The position numbers were made by a program, and so were the translations under genes. A stretch of 6,985 nt of DNA from Desulfobacteraceae bacterium 4572_19 (GTDB taxonomy: Bacteria; Desulfobacterota; Desulfobacteria; Desulfobacterales; NBLS01): NCBI GenBank assembly GCA_002084385.1, contig NBLS01000108.1:1-6985 (forward strand), read 5' to 3'. The notes under the pieces are model-generated. The model was not told the DNA's origin and did not search any database. It worked only from the letters and a program-made list of their open reading frames with translations. Below, one piece after another: positions 4,922 to 6,985 of the stretch (position 1 is the stretch's first letter; every line of letters begins with the position of its first letter).

Positions 4922-6691
4922 GTGACGGTCTATGCCATCACACAATTGTTAATAGCACCTCAGGATAATAAAGTTCGTAAACACGGAACAGGTGCAATAC
5001 CTCTAATTCGTGCCATTCCTCCGGTTCCAAAAAGTAATAAAATTCAAAAAGTCACATATCCGGCCACATACGATTTACGCACCCTTAATCGTGTAACGTC
5101 TGTTAAAAACCAGGGGTCTTGTGGTTCTTGCTGGGCATTTGCCACATACAGTTCACTGGAATCTTATCTGACAAATGAGAGTACGTATAATTTTTCTGAA
5201 CAGCATCTTATTGACAACCACGGTTTTGATAATCCGCCATGTGATGGGGGAAATGCTGACATGTCTGTTGCATACCTTGCACGCTGGTCAGGTCCCATGA
5301 ATGAGAGTGCCTATCCTTATCAATATGGTGCAAACACACCGAATGGTGTTCAAAAACATATACAGGAAGTGCAAATGTTTGGAAAAGATATGGATAAAAT
5401 AAAAGCTTATATTACAAATTATGGGGCACTTTATACATCTTATAGTACGTATGATTCTTATTATAACCCAACATATCATAGTTATTACTACACAGGTGAT
5501 GACTGGGAAGGACATGCTGTTGCAATCGTAGGCTGGGATGATAATTTTTCACGAACCAAATTTAATATTGATCCGGGTTCAGATGGGGCATTTATTGTAA
5601 AAAATAGTTGGGGAACCAACTGGAGTGAAGGTGACAATGGCTACTTTTATGTATCGTATCAAGACGCTTTTTTCGGAAAAAATAATTTCGGTTTTATGAA
5701 TGCTGAAAATACCCAAACCTACAATACAATTTACAGCTACGACCCACTTGGCTGGGTAACATCACGAGGGTACACAGATGGTACCCCAATGTATGCTGCA
5801 AATATTTTTCAAGCAAGTTCATCTGAAAGCTTAAAAGCCGTTTCTTTTTATTCTACATATTACAATAATACATATGAAGTATCTGTTTATACAAATCTGC
5901 AAAATGCAACAGATCCTTCCAGTGGTACATTAGCCTTTTCATCGAGTATAACAAAAGCAAATATAGGATACTATACTGTACCTGTTACAACAACGGTATC
6001 ACTTGTAAGTGGACAAAAATTTGCCATTGTCGTAAAAGGAATTCCATCTGATCCAACAAACGAGCCTTGGGTTCAAGCTTATGAAGATAAGCAAAGTGAT
6101 TATTCATCTTCTGCCTCATCACAATTAGGTCAAAGTTTTTATAGCTCAAACGGAAGTTCATGGAAAGATTTTGCTGAACGTATTCCCACAGCCAACTTCT
6201 GCATAAAAGCATTTACTGCCGGATCAACCTCTGATTTTACAGTCGCTATCAATGCCTCCCCACTATCTGGTGACGCTCCGTTAGATGTGCAATTTACTAC
6301 AACAGTAACAAATGGAACAGAACCCTTTGTTTACAGTTGGACTTTTGGTGACAGTAGCACTTCTACTGAAGAAAATCCCACCCACCAATATACCGTTGCC
6401 GGAAGCTACACCGCAACATTAACTGTTACCGATGGAGACAGTAAAAGTAAAACAACATCTATCACCATAAAAGCTACAAGCATTACACCTGATTGCCAAG
6501 CAGAGTATGAAAAAGGTTTCCAAGCAGGATATCAAGAAGGACTTGCTAAAGGTGGCTGTGCTGTTTTAGAATATGACTTTAGTATCTCCATGCTCTGCAT
6601 TAATGTATTAGGAACCAAAATGCCAATAAAACTTGATTTCTTTTATAATGTTAACGATCCCTATGGATATTATTGGAAATATAATTACTAA
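4922..6691 (+). CDS. Papain-family (C1A) cysteine peptidase with lectin-like, PKD and C-terminal Cys module
   Basis: The protein has 589 residues from a GTG; the frame is closed by TGA at 4880-4882 and no ATG lies between. The catalytic domain (about 45-260) has Gln64, Cys70 in GSCGSCWAF, His198 in GHAVAIVGWDD and Asn228 in KNSWGTNW, so the papain active site is complete. Residues about 265-432 match the lectin-like beta domain that follows C1 domains in some bacterial and archaeal peptidases (IFQASSSESLKAVSFY, FAIVVKG, FCIKAF). Residues about 437-517 are a PKD domain (APLDVQFT, YSWTFGDSS, YTVAGSYTATLTV). A linker with YEKGFQAGYQEGLAKG (529-544) leads to a C-terminal module, Cys546 to the end, shared with the caspase at 1886-3346. 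This domain layout is normally secreted, yet no signal peptide is encoded. MTVYAITQLLIAP could be the residue just after and around a V-Y-A cleavage site, so the 5' end may be lost. Only a weak GAAGTGA precedes the GTG. Confidence 0.88.
   Translation: MTVYAITQLLIAPQDNKVRKHGTGAIPLIRAIPPVPKSNKIQKVTYPATYDLRTLNRVTSVKNQGSCGSCWAFATYSSLESYLTNESTYNFSEQHLIDNHGFDNPPCDGGNADMSVAYLARWSGPMNESAYPYQYGANTPNGVQKHIQEVQMFGKDMDKIKAYITNYGALYTSYSTYDSYYNPTYHSYYYTGDDWEGHAVAIVGWDDNFSRTKFNIDPGSDGAFIVKNSWGTNWSEGDNGYFYVSYQDAFFGKNNFGFMNAENTQTYNTIYSYDPLGWVTSRGYTDGTPMYAANIFQASSSESLKAVSFYSTYYNNTYEVSVYTNLQNATDPSSGTLAFSSSITKANIGYYTVPVTTTVSLVSGQKFAIVVKGIPSDPTNEPWVQAYEDKQSDYSSSASSQLGQSFYSSNGSSWKDFAERIPTANFCIKAFTAGSTSDFTVAINASPLSGDAPLDVQFTTTVTNGTEPFVYSWTFGDSSTSTEENPTHQYTVAGSYTATLTVTDGDSKSKTTSITIKATSITPDCQAEYEKGFQAGYQEGLAKGGCAVLEYDFSISMLCINVLGTKMPIKLDFFYNVNDPYGYYWKYNY
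6554..6688 (+). other. Single copy of the C-x12-C-x10-KL module at the C1 peptidase C-terminus
   Basis: Residues 545-589 place Cys546, Cys559, Lys570-Leu571 and Trp585, the same C-x12-C-x10-KL-x13-W spacing as copy 1 in the caspase. Against caspase copy 2, 14 of 30 ungapped positions are identical, including CIN, GT and KLDFF. It follows a Gln/Gly/Ala-rich linker that repeats the phrase E-x-G-F/Y-Q-A/E-G. Confidence 0.7.
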
Positions 6692-6707
6692 TTACTGAAA
6701 ACTTTTT

Positions 6708-6740
6708 AAAAAAACCTGCTCTCTTTCAGGAAAGCAGGTT
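6708..6740 (-). terminator. Hairpin with T-run on the minus strand
   Basis: An 8-bp perfect stem (6713-6720 AACCTGCT with 6733-6740 AGCAGGTT) has a 12-base loop. On the minus strand it runs into seven Ts (6714-6708), the form of an intrinsic terminator. On the plus strand, which is the C1 peptidase direction, no T-run follows. It would therefore stop leftward transcription entering the C1 gene, although no convincing leftward gene lies to its right within the window. Confidence 0.5.
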
Positions 6741-6797
6741 CTGTACGTAACCAAGGTGAAATTTTAAGTTCTGTACTTAAAAAAGATGAAATTTTAA
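6738..6797. repeat. Two direct 30-bp repeats
   Basis: Bases 6738-6767 and 6768-6797 are adjacent copies identical at 26 of 30 positions. Each starts GTTCTGTAC and ends GAAATTTTAA. The first overlaps the right arm of the preceding hairpin and an imperfect palindrome (GGTT..GTAC..AACC). Thirty bases keeps a reading frame, and a plus-strand frame from 6685 to the TAA at 6887-6889 stays open but has no ATG. Confidence 0.7.
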
Positions 6798-6846
6798 ATC
6801 TGGATTTTTCTGATCTTGCCATAGCTCTTAGGGTTCACAAAAAAAT

Positions 6847-6883
6847 AAAAGTCCTTGTAGTACAATATTCTACGAAGACTTTT
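6847..6883 (+). promoter_or_regulatory. Stem-loop just ahead of the right-edge gene
   Basis: A 14-position stem (6847-6860 with 6870-6883) has two imperfect pairs and a 9-base loop, starting AAAAGTC and ending GACTTTT. It ends 7 bases before the GGAGG of the next gene. It could be a bidirectional terminator closing the upstream unit or a leader structure affecting translation of the downstream gene; the sequence alone does not decide. Confidence 0.4.
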
Positions 6884-6903
6884 ATATAAAGGAGGCTGAA
6901 ATT

Positions 6904-6985
6904 TTGAAATCCAATATTTTCCAAATCACTAAAGAAACTACTTTTATCCTAATCGGTATTATTTCGGCCGGTTTTGGCCTAAAAG
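6904..6985 (+). CDS. N-terminus of a probable YitT-type membrane protein, truncated by the window end
   Basis: The frame begins with a TTG placed 8 bases after a strong AAAGGAGG (6888-6895) and runs open to the end of the window, giving 27 codons. The residues, KSNIFQITKETTFILIGIISAGFGLK, are a short polar start followed by the beginning of a hydrophobic helix with the phrase ILIGIISAGFGLK. This resembles the opening of YitT-family (DUF161) integral membrane proteins, whose function is unclear. Only the first helix is visible, so the family call is tentative, while the presence of a real gene is well supported by the ribosome binding site and frame. Confidence 0.55.
   Translation, partial: MKSNIFQITKETTFILIGIISAGFGLK

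Noticed and set aside
6706..6822. Minus-strand frame of 38 codons across the 30-bp repeats and hairpin
   Set aside because: It consists almost entirely of the repeat and the hairpin, has only a weak ribosome binding site, and ends in the T-run, so it is most likely translated repeat DNA.

Overview
The window is AT-rich (roughly two thirds A+T by eye). It looks like accessory DNA from a Gram-negative bacterium with a large repertoire of secreted proteins. The combination of a secreted caspase-like peptidase with an EF-hand, a papain-like peptidase with lectin-like and PKD domains, a large alpha/beta hydrolase with an STN-like N-terminus, and many small palindromic intergenic repeats resembles large-genome Desulfobacterota, for example the Desulfobacterales that include multicellular magnetotactic bacteria. 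That placement is inferred from gene style; no taxonomic marker is present.

Layout. Three genes are read leftwards on the minus strand. From right to left they are a small protein with 14-residue tandem repeats (3792-4271), a secreted caspase-family (C14-like) peptidase (1886-3346), and a large alpha/beta-hydrolase (lipase-like) protein (1707 down to base 1), whose C-terminus lies outside the window. On the plus strand are a papain-family (C1A) peptidase of 589 residues (4922-6691) and, at the right edge, the first 27 codons of a probable YitT-type membrane protein (6904-6985). The caspase gene has its own promoter, a strong ribosome binding site and a downstream hairpin, so the minus-strand genes do not look like one tight operon.

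Intergenic DNA is unusually structured. Between the repeat protein and the C1 peptidase lies a three-unit array (4298-4535). Each unit carries two stem-loops, and their bases covary. A 62-bp imperfect inverted repeat (1760-1821) sits where the signal peptide of the hydrolase should be. Tandem repeats of 20 bp (3687-3726) and 30 bp (6738-6797), plus several other stem-loops, occupy the remaining gaps.

The most interesting protein signal is a short C-terminal module with the spacing C-x12-C-x10-KL-x(12,13)-W. It occurs twice in tandem at the end of the caspase and once at the end of the C1 peptidase. The two peptidases belong to unrelated families and are encoded on opposite strands, so the shared tail suggests a common sorting, anchoring or partner-binding function outside the cytoplasm. 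That function is inference. The hydrolase and the C1 peptidase both keep what look like signal-peptide cleavage ends but lack start-proximal hydrophobic segments, so both may be 5'-truncated. The caspase keeps an intact signal peptide.
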